DNA of 64,000 nucleotides from Lindgomyces ingoldianus (Eukaryota; Ascomycota; Dothideomycetes; Pleosporales; Lindgomycetaceae). Positions 10,460 through 22,899 of this stretch are shown piece by piece. The notes beneath the pieces are model-generated. The model had not been told where the DNA came from and ran no database searches. It worked only from the letters and a program-made list of their open reading frames with translations. Location: the NCBI RefSeq assembly GCF_010093535.1, contig NW_022985222.1, positions 66,686-130,685 of the forward strand. The letters are read 5' to 3'. A program made the position numbers and the translations under genes. How positions within the stretch are numbered: position 1 is the stretch's first letter; each line of letters opens with the position of its first letter.

Positions 10460-13400
10460 ATAGCTACCTAGCCTTCTTAAGACGCGACAGTCGTCCTTTA
10501 AGACCACACTAACTACAGAGCCTAGATGATGCAGCTGCAATTAAGATGTGTAGCGCACAGCATCTGGCCGCAAGTGGATTCTAAGTTGACTATCTAAATA
10601 ATCTCTAAACTAAGAGCTCTAGAGATGCTGCTAATAGCTAAGTTTTTACTAGCCTTTAATGTTAAAACGCCTACGCACATAAACAAGCTATTAATAAGCA
10701 GTGTTAGAGCCTTTAAAGAAGCTATTAAATACTATAAGATTAAGGCTAATAAGTATAAAAGTAACAGACATAATTATAAAAGAGAGTAATTAAGCCTTTA
10801 ACAGATTATTGTCTTTATTTAGTTAATAGTTAGCCTGCATCTGCAGCGTACATACTGTTCCCTAGATTAACTACTTAGACAGTAGATTATAAACCTTAAA
10901 GCTATAGTAGGTGTTAATAACTAATTTAAACAAGAACACGTGTGTAACTAATATAATACATCTTTAAAGCTGCTAAAAAACATAAGCATATAAAACCTAT
11001 AGCTAGCAGAGTATAATTACGCTGCTATAGAAGTAGAGACATAAAATGTTCTCGAAATAACGCAGTTTAATGCTGTTACAAAGGACTTTCTAACTACTAT
11101 AAATAAAGTTGCCTTTTATTAGTCTATAACTTTTTAGAAAAGCAAACAGTTTGCACTAAACATAAATTAAAAAGAAATAATAAAGCGCTTTTAAAAACAC
11201 ATAATGTTAAATTATCTAATATGTATAAAAAAGCATAAAGCTGCCTTTATAACAAATAACTTGTTATACCTTGCTAAAAGTAAGAAGACTACCTAAGGCA
11301 CAAATAAGAACGCCTGTAGTGTAGAAGTTGTAATGTTAAGAAAATAAAGTAAACTTTAACATTAACATTATTAAAAAGATAACAGAAAGTTATTTTTAAG
11401 CTAAAAACCTGCTAAAACAGAAGGCACTAAATGTCCTACATGTAGACACATCTATGCACTAAAGGACTGCTTCTATGTCTATCTAGATAGAGCACTAGAC
11501 TAGTAGATACTAAATAAAAGAGTTAAAGAGCTTATAGCATTAAAGCGTAAGCATAACTTAGAATTTTAAAGCCTACTTAAAGAGCAGCGTAGATATAATT
11601 TAAAGATACTAATTTTAAAAAGTTTATATACACCTATGCTAGAGATACAAGAAGACTAACTTAAAGGCTAGAAGGTATTAAAAGTTAAGGTAGCTGCATT
11701 GCTAGCTATAGTTAATTTAAACTAGAATAGATATATGCTAAGAGAATTATTTATTCTTAACTTAAGCTTAACATGCTATATTATAAATAATTCTAATTAA
11801 ATTTATAACTATTGTTTACTAACACTAGAAGACTTTATCTAGTCTAGAAACTCTTACATATAAATTTAAAGCTATAGATTAATTACACTAAGCTTAAAAA
11901 GTAAGCATAAAACACATAGTTAAGCATATAGTCTTGTACTACATAATGTTGCACTGTGCCTAGACCTGTTATGCAACCTAGTCTTGTTCTGCCTACTGCA
12001 ACAGAAAGGAATCTAGTAAGACACATAAGCAGAGCTAACTGCTTTAAAGGCCCTAGATAGGATAATAATTAGAGATCTTATAAAAATCTATAGCTAATAA
12101 GTGTTAGAGTACTATCTACTATAAGAGGGCTTATATTATACACACATAATTAACATAAGAACTAAACATAGTCTATAAAAGGCATTAGTAGAGCTATAGC
12201 ATAAGCGTCTTAGACACCTTAGACTAGCTACACTTTAACACTTTATATAGTAAGCTAAAGCAGTGTAAATTAAAGAAATTATAATAGTCTAATGTAACTT
12301 ATGTAGCAGAGCTAAGATATAATAATAAATTAGCTGCACACTATAAGTTAGTAATAGTAGACTTAGTAAAAAACTATTAATTAATTTTTATGCATATAAA
12401 GCACAAAGCATTACAAAAAAGCAGAGTTAAATGCTAATTACTAATAAGTATTCTAGCCTCTAGTAAGACCTTTACTTTAAAGATAATAAGCTTACTAAAT
12501 TAATTATTAAAGCTTTTATAATCTTTATTCTTTTTCTAAAGAACTATTATAACATTACTGTAAAAGTTATTAAAGCTAATAACAAGATTATAATAGTAAA
12601 ACTAGAGGTAAAACGCTAGCTAGCATTGTATAGAATAACTGTTAAGCCTTTAGCACTAGATATACAAGCCTAGAATAGAGAAGCTAAACGCTTAAAAGGT
12701 GTAAATAAGAAGAAGTTACAGGCTATGTAACTAGATGCTAACCTACTATAGAACATATAGCTATACATTACTAGAGCTAGCGTATACCTATACAATTAGA
12801 CGCTAAACTATGCTAACAACTAGAAGACACTATACAAGATCTTCTTTATATAAGCAGCTTTAAATAATAAAGTTGTTATATTAATTTAAAAGCTAAGCTT
12901 TACATATCTAAAAGCTTATAGCTATAAAGCATTTATAATAACTAATAACACACATTAGAACAAATCTAAGCTACAAAGGCTAGACCTAAAAGTGTAGATT
13001 AGATATCTAGTTAAGTACTAATTATTAAACATCTACTGTGTATAGATACTACTACTAGCAAAAGTAATTTATACACATAATATTATTTTTAATAAACACT
13101 TAATTTTTAGCAGTAAGCCTAAAAACCTAATAGATAACTTTATATATAACATAGTAAAAGAAATTGCTAGTTATATATATTAGAATAATTAAGCTTTTAA
13201 CACCTAGTTATAAGCTAGAGATAGAGTTATTTTATAAAGATAACACTATAGATAATACATTAAATTTTAATAAAGTAGACCTACTAGGCTACTATTAAGA
13301 AAGAAAGATTAGAGATAACTATTTATCTTCTCTAAATACTCCGCTACCTGCAGCATTACTTATGCAGTTAATAGCTAGAGCTGCACTAAAGCTAAGCTAA

Positions 13401-15162
13401 ATAGAGTCTTTAAAGACTATACTATAAGCTGTAGCCTTTATAGCTAGCATAAGATCTAGAAGTGTAGAAAAGTATAGTAGTAAGACACTAGATAAAGTAG
13501 CATTAATAAGAATACTATCTAAAAGAAAGACACCTTATAAAAGCTAGCTGCTACTTTTGCTATTAACTTAAAAGTAACTAGAAAAGCACCTTTTATATAA
13601 GATATTTAAGGTAGTAGAAAGAACGCACCTAGATAGTTATTAGATAATAAAATCCTAAACAGAGGTCTAGACAAAGCTAATTAAGACAGCTAGACAGCAG
13701 ATTTTAGATTGTATGTAGGTGTACACCTATAAGCTTAATAAGCACTACAGATTACAAAGATGCAAGGCGTAACTAGTAGTTTATAGCAATTAATAAAAAA
13801 ACATTACTACATAAGATACCTACACTGCCACCCTAGTAGGACGCTTATTTTAAATGCTAATAGTAATATCTACACACTTTAACCTAAAGCCTAAATAATA
13901 TAACATAACTAATGTGTTTATATATGCAGCAATTAACTGCAACATCTACATGCAGATGCTAAGAGGCTATTAGAAACTAGGTATAATACTAAAGCTTTAA
14001 AAAGCACTATATAGCCTATAAATTTCTTCTCTACTCTAGCAATACTATTTTATAACAACTCTTAAAGGCCTTCAGTTCTTAGCTGTTTTACATAAACCCT
14101 ACTACATAACTAAAGCTAGAATATTTTTTTTATATAAACAACCTTATTATTATGTACAGAAAAGGCTCTAAAGCAGATGCACAGCGTGTAGTAGACTAGT
14201 TATAAGAGAAGTATACCCTAATAGAAGGCAAGGACCTATAATAGTTTCTAGGAGTTAAGATTATTAGAGATTAATAGTAAAAAATAATTTAGCTATTATA
14301 GGCCTTATATATTAACAAGATAGCTAGGCTAGCTAACAGAAAAGACCTGCAGCACACTACACCTATAAGTAAGATTAAACTTATGCTGCAATCTAGTTTT
14401 GCAACTCTATTAAAAGTAAATTAATATTAGTAGAAGATTAGATCTCTGCTCTTTGCAGTAGTTACTATAAGACTAGACATTACTTTTACTACATTACGCC
14501 TTGCACAGTTTCTTACAAATCCTGCATCTAACTATTAGGATGCAGCTAATTAGGTTATTCTGTACCTACATGCAACACAGACGTACGCACTCTAATTAGA
14601 AGAAGAAGACTACTTTATAGTAGTAAGTAATGCGTTATTTATAGACAATACACTAAATAAAAAAAGCTCTTAGAGCTACATTATTTAACTATTTAGCAGA
14701 TAAATTGCATAGTAAGTAAATAAATAAGATATAGTTATAATGTTAATAATAGAAGCAGCATTACTTACACTATTCTAAGTTACTAAAAAAGCTATGTTTA
14801 TAAAAATGCTTTTTAATAAACTATAAGTTAAGCTGCTTAATTTAACTATTATAATTTAGTGTAATAACAAGCAGATAATCTAACTAGTAAATAAAAAGAT
14901 ATCTTAACTTTAAACTAAGCTTTAACATGTTAACATCTATAACTACTAGCTCTAACAGAAAGTCTTTTAACAAACAATTAAGGTTGTCTATGTCCCCTCT
15001 AGCAAGATGCTTACAGACAGACTTACTAAAGCGCTTCTAGCTAGCAAATACCTAAGCTTTCTTTAGCAAATTTAGCTAGTTAACGTCTAGGAGAGGATAG
15101 TTAGTTAGGAAGCGGATATAGAAGAGATTATAGCAAGAATAGAAGCCCTAGAAGCATACTAA
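10460..15162 (+). pseudogene. Copia 1 gag-pol, RIP-inactivated
   Basis: Degenerate Ty1/copia polyprotein. The start codon equivalent to the ATG at 33273 and 60990 is ATA at 10460-10462, a G-to-A RIP change. The gag zinc knuckle is at 11430-11472 (C-P-T-C-R-H...K-D-C). The aspartic protease region is near 11780 (I-I-N-N-S, from the D-S-G motif). The RT catalytic block is near 14125-14160 (F-Y-I-N-N-L-I-I-M-Y, originally Y-V-D-D-type). The RNase H block is at about 14600-14780, with E-A-A-L-L-T-L-S. The frame ends E-A-L-E-A-Y-stop at 15160-15162. Domain order PR-IN-RT-RH identifies copia rather than gypsy. Numerous TAG and TAA codons at Trp and Gln positions make it non-coding. Confidence 0.85.
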
Positions 15163-15211
15163 GGTTGCGTAATTAGGAACCAGCTTAAAGCATGTCTAAG
15201 CTAAGAGAGTG

Positions 15212-15542
15212 TGTTAGATATGCGCACCTACTGTTAAGACAGAAGGAACGCTTGACAAAAGCTGCTACATAGTATAAGCAATAAGCTTAAACAGTATGTT
15301 GCTGCAAATTGCTGCATGTTGCTGCAAATTGCAGCATTTTGCAGCAAATTGCAGCATTTTGCAGGCTAGTCGCGCATAGGGCAAGTGCGTGAGGGACTTG
15401 GATTAGCAAAACAAAAAGCTAAGCAACATAAGTAGAGCAGAAAAAGGATTAATAAATTAAGACAATTAATCATCATCCTATACATCATATCCAAACCAAT
15501 CATTCATCTCAGGAAGCCTAGAAACAGTGCTTTAATCTGACA
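15212..15542 (+). repeat. Copia 1 3' LTR
   Basis: 331 bp, with more TGCTGCAA-type units than the 5' LTR (about 15297-15363), hence the 20-bp length difference. Its last 80 bp are little RIPed. Confidence 0.88.
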
Positions 15543-15772
15543 ACTACATTCTTCTACTTAGGATCCTTCTTTTCTTCTTACACTTCTAGGTCACTATAAG
15601 AATCTAATAGTGTATAATAGCATAATGTTTAGCATTTTGCATAAGCCTTAGTAAAAGTAGTAAATACCTGCCTGTTAACATAGTATAACTTTAAAGTTAT
15701 CTAAAATAGATAGTGCAACATTAATTTAACATAAGAGAAGTTTTTAATACTAATAAATAGTTTAACGTACTT
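15543..15772 (-). pseudogene. Helitron helicase, downstream segment
   Basis: Minus-strand continuation of the Helitron helicase that ends at 17633 on the other side of the pogo insertion. In one frame it reads Y-V-K-L-M-L-H-Y, then V-N-R-Q-V-F, then K-A-Y-A-K-C and D-S-Y-S-D-L-E. This matches the K-L-M-L-H-H-P-F ... A-F-x-x-C ... D-x-Y-x-D-x-E stretch between the helicase blocks of Helitron proteins. It is truncated at 15543 by the copia 1 LTR. Confidence 0.68.
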
Positions 15773-15774
15773 TA

Positions 15775-17630
15775 TAGGCGAGTTGCTTACACACCTAAGC
15801 TGCTTACTTTTGCTAAGACTCTACTACACTACCTTTTCTACACTAATGCATTCCTAACAACACTACTTAGATGTGTTAAAGAAACATTAAATGCAGCTTA
15901 TACTTTAGGCTTTTAAATAAGATGTAACACTTTCTAAGCAACACGCTGCAGCTATTTATAAGGTCTTTTAAAAGACAATAAGTAACTAACGCGCTAGATA
16001 ACCTTTCTAAGCTAATTATATAGCTAACTTACAAAAGCTAGATAATAATAAGAAGTAAGTAATTATTTAGCACATACTTAAGCTAGATGTGCAAGGATTT
16101 CCCCCCTAGCTAGTAGCTATAGCTAATATAGCTAATTCTTTGCGCGCTAAGCATAATATAGGCTATATTAGCATAAACTAGCTTAATATGTTTATTAAGT
16201 GTTACTTAAAGCTTAAAGTAAAGTTTAAGTGTAAGTATAACTATAAAAAAGCTTTTTATAAAGATCTTACAGTAATTTAAAGCTAGTTTAACTTTATAAA
16301 GAATATTAAAGCTAAGTATAGCATCTAAAATAATAACATGTACAACTTTTATAAGATAAAGTTTATAATAGGCTAGATATCTACTAGAGCAGTTATTATA
16401 AGTTTAGAGAGATAAGAACAGCTAAAAGCAGTCTAGCTAGGTAACTAGAAGTAGACAACAGCTATCTAGGGCATTAATGCTAAAAAGTAGGCTATTCTGC
16501 TTTTTATTATTTTTTAGAGTAGTAACTACTTTTTAAACTAGTATAAAAAGAAAAATCTACTTTAGAATTAAGTTATTATAATCTCTAAGCGCAGCTAGAC
16601 TACTAATTAGCTTAGTCTAGACTAGTTAAAGCACTTTAACGCGCATATAAAGAAGTGTACTATTAGCAGCTACTATCTACTAGTTATTAATAGCTATAAA
16701 AGCTATAACTTACTTTATTTCTAATAATACTATAAAAATAATAAAATTATTACTATTTATATACTTTTTTACTTATTACACTTTTTATAGCTACTTAATG
16801 TAGGTTGTTTTACTTCTTTAAAAAAAGTATATAAGCACTAAGCTAAAAACCTTATGCGTAACTAGATTACTTATATTATAAAAATAAAATTTTTACTATG
16901 CTTTAAAGTAGCTTATAATGCTATAATTACTTTTAGTAATATCTAAGAAAAGTTTTAAGGCGCTAGATTAGTTCTTTTTAACTTATAATAAGTTATAATA
17001 GGCTTTAATATAAAGCTATGCACTTTATTACTACTACTACTTATATATAATAAGCTCTAACAGTTGTAAACCTTAAGTAATACTTTAAAACTTAGGTTAT
17101 AATTAATGCTTATAAAAATAAAAATTTAAAAGCATATAAATAGTTTACTAACTTTTATAGTTAAGGTGTTTAAAAAGGTTTTAAAAAAGGCAGTAATAAT
17201 TACACATAAGCTAGTGTTAGTGTAATAAAAAATTACTAAGCTTTAAGTAGCTAATAAAGCTGCTATGTAATATAAATTACATAAAAAAAAGTAAATTAAG
17301 GCAGAAAAGACTTTAATAATTTAGAAAAGCCTGCGCTTAATAGCTCTAAAAGAGTTTAAAGCGCGCAGTAATAGAAAGAAGGTAAAGAAGCAGGTGTAAG
17401 CTAAAGTAGGTAAGCTATTCTAAAGGCGCTGCAGATAGTGTAATTAGACTAGGCATAATATATAAACATGTAAGTAAGAAGCAAAAGTAGTATCTAAATA
17501 ATATTCTAGGCTGTACTGTACTATATAGTGCTAGAGCGGGTTGTTATAGGCTATAATAGAGTTTGTTAGGGTAGGGTCTTAGCAAAAGTAAGCGACTTAG
17601 GTGTGTAAGCAACTTGCCTGTAAAGTACGT
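15775..17630 (+). mobile_element. Full-length Fot1/pogo (Tc1/mariner) element
   Basis: 1856-bp element flanked by TA on both sides (15773-15774 and 17631-17632). Left end ACGTACTTTATAGGCGAGTT, right end complementary (CTTGCCTGTAAAGTACGT). Terminal inverted repeats extend about 75 bp or more, including TTGCTTACACACCTAAG..GCTTACTTTTGCTAAGAC. It carries a full-length but degenerate transposase and lies inside a Helitron helicase relic, interrupting its frame. It is the only copy here with a complete transposase region; the other copies are fragments or palindromic derivatives. Confidence 0.9.
15870..17520 (+). pseudogene. Pogo-type DDE transposase, RIP-inactivated
   Basis: Transposase of the Fot1/pogo group. 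A psq-like helix-turn-helix is near 15925-16000 (L-S-K-Q-H-A-A-A-I-Y-K-V). The CENP-B/Tc5-type HTH follows: I-L-K-L-D-V-Q-G-F-P-P near 16080-16115, then A-N-S-L-R-A-K-H and W-position stops, up to K-Y-N-Y-K-K-A near 16250. Then comes the DDE domain: A-I-*-G-I-N-A-K (about 16450), L-S-L-D-*-L-K-H-F (about 16610), N-S-Y-K-S-Y (about 16690, where D-G-H-x-S-H is expected), and F-L-*-L-L-N-V-G-C-F (about 16785, from L-Q-P-L-D-V-G-C-F). The two Asp sites read as Asn, consistent with G-to-A RIP. An indel near 15880 shifts the start region relative to the copy at 9914. Confidence 0.83.
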
Positions 17631-17632
17631 TA

Positions 17633-20600
17633 TACTAAGAAATAAAGTTAGGAATTTATAGTTTTGCTTAAATTTTACACTTTAAGCGCTTATTATAATT
17701 AAAATAAAGTAGGTAATCTAAATAGCAGATATTAGAAAGGGCTACTAGGCGTTTAATGTACTTCTGCAGTATGCTCTTGCTTTTTTAAAGCGTATAAGTT
17801 TTAGCTTTATTGCCTTTATTAGCTACTTAATTATCTTTAGGCTGCTTACCCTAAAAAAAAAAGAAGACTAGCTGTAATTTAAGAGGACAATAATTAACAT
17901 TAATAACTATGCAGCTGCAGTGTACTAACGCAATACTAAATAGAGTATATAGAACCTTCTGTGCACTATAATTATAAAAGCTAATACTTTTGTTAAAAAG
18001 CCTTGCTACAAAGAAGAGCATTAAGTTGCTAGGTTTAATATACAGTAATATCTACCCTACTATATCCTTAAAAGTCTATGTTTATGTTTTGCTCTTTAAA
18101 GCGTACACGCCTATATAGTTAACAACGCTAGTAGTGCTAGTGCACACTTGTATGTTAGTATTTGCGCGCCATCTAAGCGCAAGTACAGGTAAATAGGCGT
18201 TAAGGCGCATATAGTTTCTCTTAGCAGCAAATCTTTTATACTGCTTGTCTACTAGCTTCTTAAAACCTAGACTTATTTATAGAGGCTAAAGTGCATTAAA
18301 TTAGTAACCCTTTATATTAGTTTTTTTATTTTTTTAAAAATAATAACTAGCTAAACAGTAATAGATGTAGTACTAAGCAAGGACACTTAAAAGCTCTTTA
18401 AAGTTAAATAACATAGCTAGTGCTAGTAGCAACAGCACATAACCCTCGTCTACTAGCCGCTGTAGATTCAGCTCTAGGTGCATTGCTAATATATAACACC
18501 CCTAGTATGCTGCTATGCAGGCGATATTAAAATTAGTTGCATTATTGCCTAACTTTAAATCTAGGTTTAGTACTCCTTTATAGTAGTATAAGCTATAATT
18601 ATGCGTACTACCTTAGCCTTGCTACTTATACTAATCTTAAAAGTTAGTTATATTTAACTTAGAAGTTAAAACAAAGGTTTTAAAAAGCTAAAATTACTTA
18701 TTAAAATAATATACTATAATATAAAGATTATTTTAAATAAAATTAGAAGTAAAGTAAACATGTTACTTTAAGTCTACAGCCTTCTACTCTAAAAACCTTA
18801 GCATAAAGCGCAACAGATTGTGCTAATGTTAATCTATAGTAAAAAATATAATAAATAAAGTTAAATAGCGTAGTTAGCGCATTTTATTAATTTTAGTAAA
18901 CATGTAATGTAAAAGTAATAGATACGTAATAGATAAACTATTACTTCTAACACTTTCTTTTTTTATACTTAATAGAATTAAGTCCTATAAATGTTAGCTA
19001 TAAGCATTATAATAAAATTAATTAAACGCTAGCTACTATTTAGCTAATTAAACTCTTTTTATATTAACTTAACTATAATGTCTTTATTACTACAAAATTT
19101 CTTAACATAGAAACTTGTCTTAGTAGTAAACTTGTAGTAGAGAAGAGTATTAAATGCAGTAAAACAGAACTGTAGGTAGTGTGTAAACTGTCTATTCTTA
19201 TAGCAAATAAAATGCTAGATATAGAATAGATAATTAATTTCTTATAAGCGCAGCTAAACAAACTCTACTGCTTTATATAGAAATAAAGATAGAAACACTA
19301 GGCTTAGTAGCAGCTTATAGTTTCTAAATTTAGACAAAGGAGTTTATCTTATAAAGGCTTAAAAAAGGTACATCTAATTAGTTATCCTTTAGATATGCTG
19401 TTATAAGGTCTTAAATTCTACAACATCTAGGGTAAAGTTAGAGATAATTCTGTAATTAAAATCCTTTAACTTTTTAATTTCTAAGTTTTTTATTACTAAA
19501 CTTTTATAATAGCTAGTTACATTACCTTATTTTAAAGTGTTAGAATAGATACTAGCTATAGAACATAATAGAACGCTACAACCTATACTAGAGCTAACTG
19601 TTAAGTGCTTAGTACTAGGCAGCTATAGGTGTTATACACTAGAAGGAGTGTAAGATTTACTTACACTCTAATTAAGTATTTTAAGTACACCTATAACACT
19701 TTATTAATAGTTGTTAGTTACACTAGTAGTAGTACTAGAATTAAACAGTAGATTAATATTATACTTATAAACAGTATTAGCGTAGGTATTAGACACTAGG
19801 TTTACATTAATATTATTTAGAGTAGCTAATAACTTTTTTTTAGTTGCATAAATAGTAGGGAGCTAATTATTAATATAGTTATTAAAAGGCACAGTATTAA
19901 GTGCTTCTTAGTTAATTTTAATGCTGTAATAGCTAAGATAGTTAGATTTAAAAAATAGAAGCTACTATAATATAATAGTTTACTGCACTTTATAGTCTTT
20001 TCTAAATTAGTAATTTATAGTACTAACATTTTTACTTTTAGATGCTAGAGGCTTTAACATAATAACATTATAATTATGTAAAAATAGTAGTAAGCAAAAG
20101 AAGACCTTTATAGTATTTATAGCAAAATAGTAGACATGCCTCTAATACTTATGCTGTTAACCCTAGTGCTGCCTTAGCTCTATTATAATCTGCACTTTAG
20201 CTAAAAGTTGTTCCTTAGTTGTAGTTAGTGTTAGAAGATAAAATAGCACAGAACTAGGATCTAGCCAATTTACAGCACCCTACAATGGCACCTAATTAGG
20301 ATTGTCTAAGTAGTTGCGCCTGTTTTTTTAACATGTAGCGCATTTACATAGAGTAATATTTAAATTAAACTACCTTTAGTTGCATACTTTACATTTCTCT
20401 AGATTTATCTTTTTAAGCCTTAAGTAAAATTTTGCTATTAGACTTTTATTTTTATCTAATAGCACTAGATTATTAAAAGATTTATCTGCTGTAAATTACA
20501 TAATATAAGGCGTTTCTAGCATGCTGTATGCTCTTTATTCTACTTTAAATAAAGCATTTATTTTAGCCTTATCCTCTAACAAACACACAGTATTGCTGTT

Positions 20601-20650
20601 TACTAATTTTAATAATAAGGTAACTAAGAATTATCTAAAAAGATCTCTCT
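17633..20650 (-). pseudogene. Helitron Rep/helicase protein, RIP-inactivated
   Basis: Minus-strand relic of a rolling-circle Helitron transposase. The N-terminal part (20650-19950) has a cysteine-rich start (C-K-V-C-N near 20390, C-K-C-A-T-C near 20345) and a block resembling the conserved N-terminal region of fungal Helitron proteins (E-Q-L-L-A-K-V, then E-L-R-Q-H-*-G). The Rep part probably spans about 19900-18500; I could not identify its HUH residues. The helicase-proximal part is clear: L-R-W-R-A-N-T-N-I-Q-V-C (18180-18145), V-V-N-Y-I-G-V-Y-A-L-K-S-K, then L-F-N-K-S-I and N-Y-S-A-Q-K-V (about 18000-17955), matching the Helitron W-R-A-N-T-D-I ... N-K-x-I-x-x-x-D-W-S-A-Q-E-V pattern. It is cut at 17633 by a pogo element and resumes at 15772. 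Helitron termini were not found. Confidence 0.75.
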
Positions 20651-21829
20651 ATAATAATAAAAAGAACTAAGGAGTAAAAGAAACGCTTAGAATGCTAAAG
20701 ACATTACTAAATAAGTGTAGTCTACAAGATTAATAAGTCTATTCTAATATATATAACTAGTACACATTTTAAAAAAGTGCAAGAGTTAGACCTAGGTTTA
20801 ATAGTAGTATAGACTTAAAGGCTTTATGCTGTATAGTACACATCTGCATATTACCTTAACAACTTGCACAGTTTGCCTTCTACTTAACACTATTCTTAAA
20901 TTAATTAATGCTTTTAATAAGAGCAGTAGTGCATTTACTGCATTTATATAAAAGTGTAGAAGTATAAGACTAGATGTTAAGTAGTTAATAAAAAGAAGCA
21001 CTATTTAGTTAATAAAATTAGGTAAAGTGTGTTTAGTAAGAATAAGTAGCGTGTGTTTAATAAAAGTAAGCAACACTATTTTAATAAAAATTATTTTAAA
21101 CTATAACTATAAGGATATTTGCTGCGTTTATAATATTAGTAAGTAAGTAATGTTTTTTCTTTGCGTTAGCTAAGGAATCTAGAGTAGTAGAGGTTGCTAG
21201 GCGTTTTCTAGCAGGCTAGGGTTTAGTAGTACAAGAAGCATAACACACCTTCTATTAGAAGAACTACTAATTAGTTGTAGGATTAAGTAGACAGTAATAG
21301 TTAGCGCATTAAAGTAGGTTGCTTAGGTTAAAGAATAGTTACAGCATAATGCTTAGTAAAGTAGTATTAGATAAGTAATAAACACATAATAATAACATTT
21401 AACTGCAGTAGGATAAACACGTGCAGCACGCAACCTACTACAGCCTACAACTAAGCGTGGCTAATGCAAATCCCTAACACACTAATGTAGCTAGAGAGGT
21501 GGAATAGACGTAACTAACTGTAATTTAAACATGTTTTACACAACGCATGCTAGAGTAAACTATATGTAAATTAACATAAAAGTGCATTTATATTAAGTAT
21601 ACATTTTTTTTAAAAAAGAATGTAAGAAATACACAAGGTAACAGAGAAATAGTGTTACTAGGGTTTATCTAAAGAAATTATAACTAACTAGCGCGTCTAA
21701 AAGAGAAGATTCTGCTAAACCTTTTGTTCTGCAAACCCGAATATAATAAGCAGAGCAAGCTCTGCTAATAATTAGTTCTAATTATAACTTAAGACGCTCT
21801 TTCTAGCTATATAGCTCTAAAAGTAAGAT
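20651..21829. other. RIP-degraded AT-rich stretch, unassigned
   Basis: May contain the 5' part of the Helitron. No protein motif or LTR end was recognised. A GC-richer patch at 21400-21500 (around CACGTGCAGCACGCAACC) and another at 21720-21770 stand out from the background without a match elsewhere in the window. Confidence 0.3.
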
Positions 21830-22605
21830 ATAAAATACTAGATAAACTTCTTTTAAATAAGGTAGGTCTACTTTATACACCTTTATACTAATCTAGCCTA
21901 TAACTTTTTTTAGTCTTAACAACTTTTAGTTTAATTTTTTTTTTTAGCTTTATTAATTTTATATGTTTATTAAAAACTAATACCTTGTCTTTTACTTATA
22001 GCTATGTATGCTTTTGTTATTTGTCTGCATACTTTTTTTAATATGTATTTATAGTAATAATTTCCTAGTAGCATTCTAACTATAGAGCTAGTGCTTTTGC
22101 AGCAACTCTATTTACTATGTGCAATTCCCCCTAACCTAGGGGTTCTCTATGCTAATCTAGCTGTCAAAGGTTTGCTCTGTAGTATGCTAAGAAAGAAGTA
22201 ATTTCTATAGTCACATATACAGTATTATTATACATAAACTCTACTATTAGTAACTACATTACCTAATTATCTTCTTCTAGGCAAGAGTAACATCTAATGT
22301 ACTATTCTAAAGTTTTGTTTTATCTTTTAGTCTGCCTATCAGTCTTAGAATAGTAGGCTAACAAGAGAATTCTTTATATGCTATAATAGTAATAAAAACT
22401 ATTTTAGTACTTTAAGTTTATTATTAGCTTTTAATTAAAAATAATATTTTTTAAAACTTTATAAAGGTAAATAACTTTTTTTAACTAAACCTTTACTAGG
22501 TTTAAAGCCTTTTAATTAGCTTTAGCTAGCATATAGTAGGCTATCTTAGTAAGACAGTCTACTATTATAAGGATGATATTATATACGAACCCTAAGTATT
22601 TATAA
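21830..22605 (-). pseudogene. Gypsy integrase fragment
   Basis: Minus-strand remnant of a Ty3/gypsy integrase core. It reads V-D-C-L-T-K-I-A-Y-Y near 22555-22525 (from V-D-R-L-T-K), T-D-R-Q-T-K-R near 22335 (from T-D-G-Q-T-E-R), then L-E-Q-Y-I-R-C-Y, and V-E-F-M-Y-N-N near 22240 (from A-E-F-A-Y-N-N). It differs from both G1 and G2 integrases, so it is a third gypsy lineage. It ends a few bases before the 289-bp element at 22611. Confidence 0.75.
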
Positions 22606-22610
22606 GAGGG

Positions 22611-22899
22611 TGTAACAATTCTCACAAATCGTTCCATCTCAGGTCGCTCGGATCCTATCCGAAGGGTCCCTGTATCGGCCCTGACTATAACTTAACTCTG
22701 TCCCCTGCAGTTACCCCTATTTACCTAAGTATTTAGTTGCACCTCTTCTCTTAGCTAGCTTAATAGTTTTCTAATATCCTCTGTATAAGGTATATAGGTG
22801 TTAATAGCATTTCTAGGTTCTAAGTCCCCACGCACTTCTATATGCCTTTAAGTAGATTTCTACTGCATTTAGACCTATTGTCTTGCCTATGCTATTACA
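22611..22899 (+). mobile_element. Second copy of the 290-bp TGTAACA element
   Basis: 289 bp, TGTAACAATTCTCAC to GCCTATGCTATTACA, collinear with 9225-9514 and differing mainly by C-to-T and G-to-A changes. Flanks GAGGG and TTATA give no simple TSD. It separates a minus-strand integrase scrap from a plus-strand gag region. Confidence 0.8.

Larger units (their letters stand above)
10117..15542 (+). mobile_element. Ty1/copia retrotransposon, copy 1
   Basis: 5.4-kb element with LTRs 10117-10427 (311 bp) and 15212-15542 (331 bp). LTRs begin TGTTAGATATGCGC; the 3' LTR ends AATCTGACA and the 5' LTR ends in the RIP-altered AATCTAATA. Flanking pentamers are ACTAT (left) and ACTAC (right), a near but imperfect TSD. 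The left flank is a pogo fragment and the right flank is Helitron helicase sequence, so the flanks do not come from one target; recombination between copies is likely. The 3' LTR is less RIP-altered than the 5' LTR. Confidence 0.88.
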
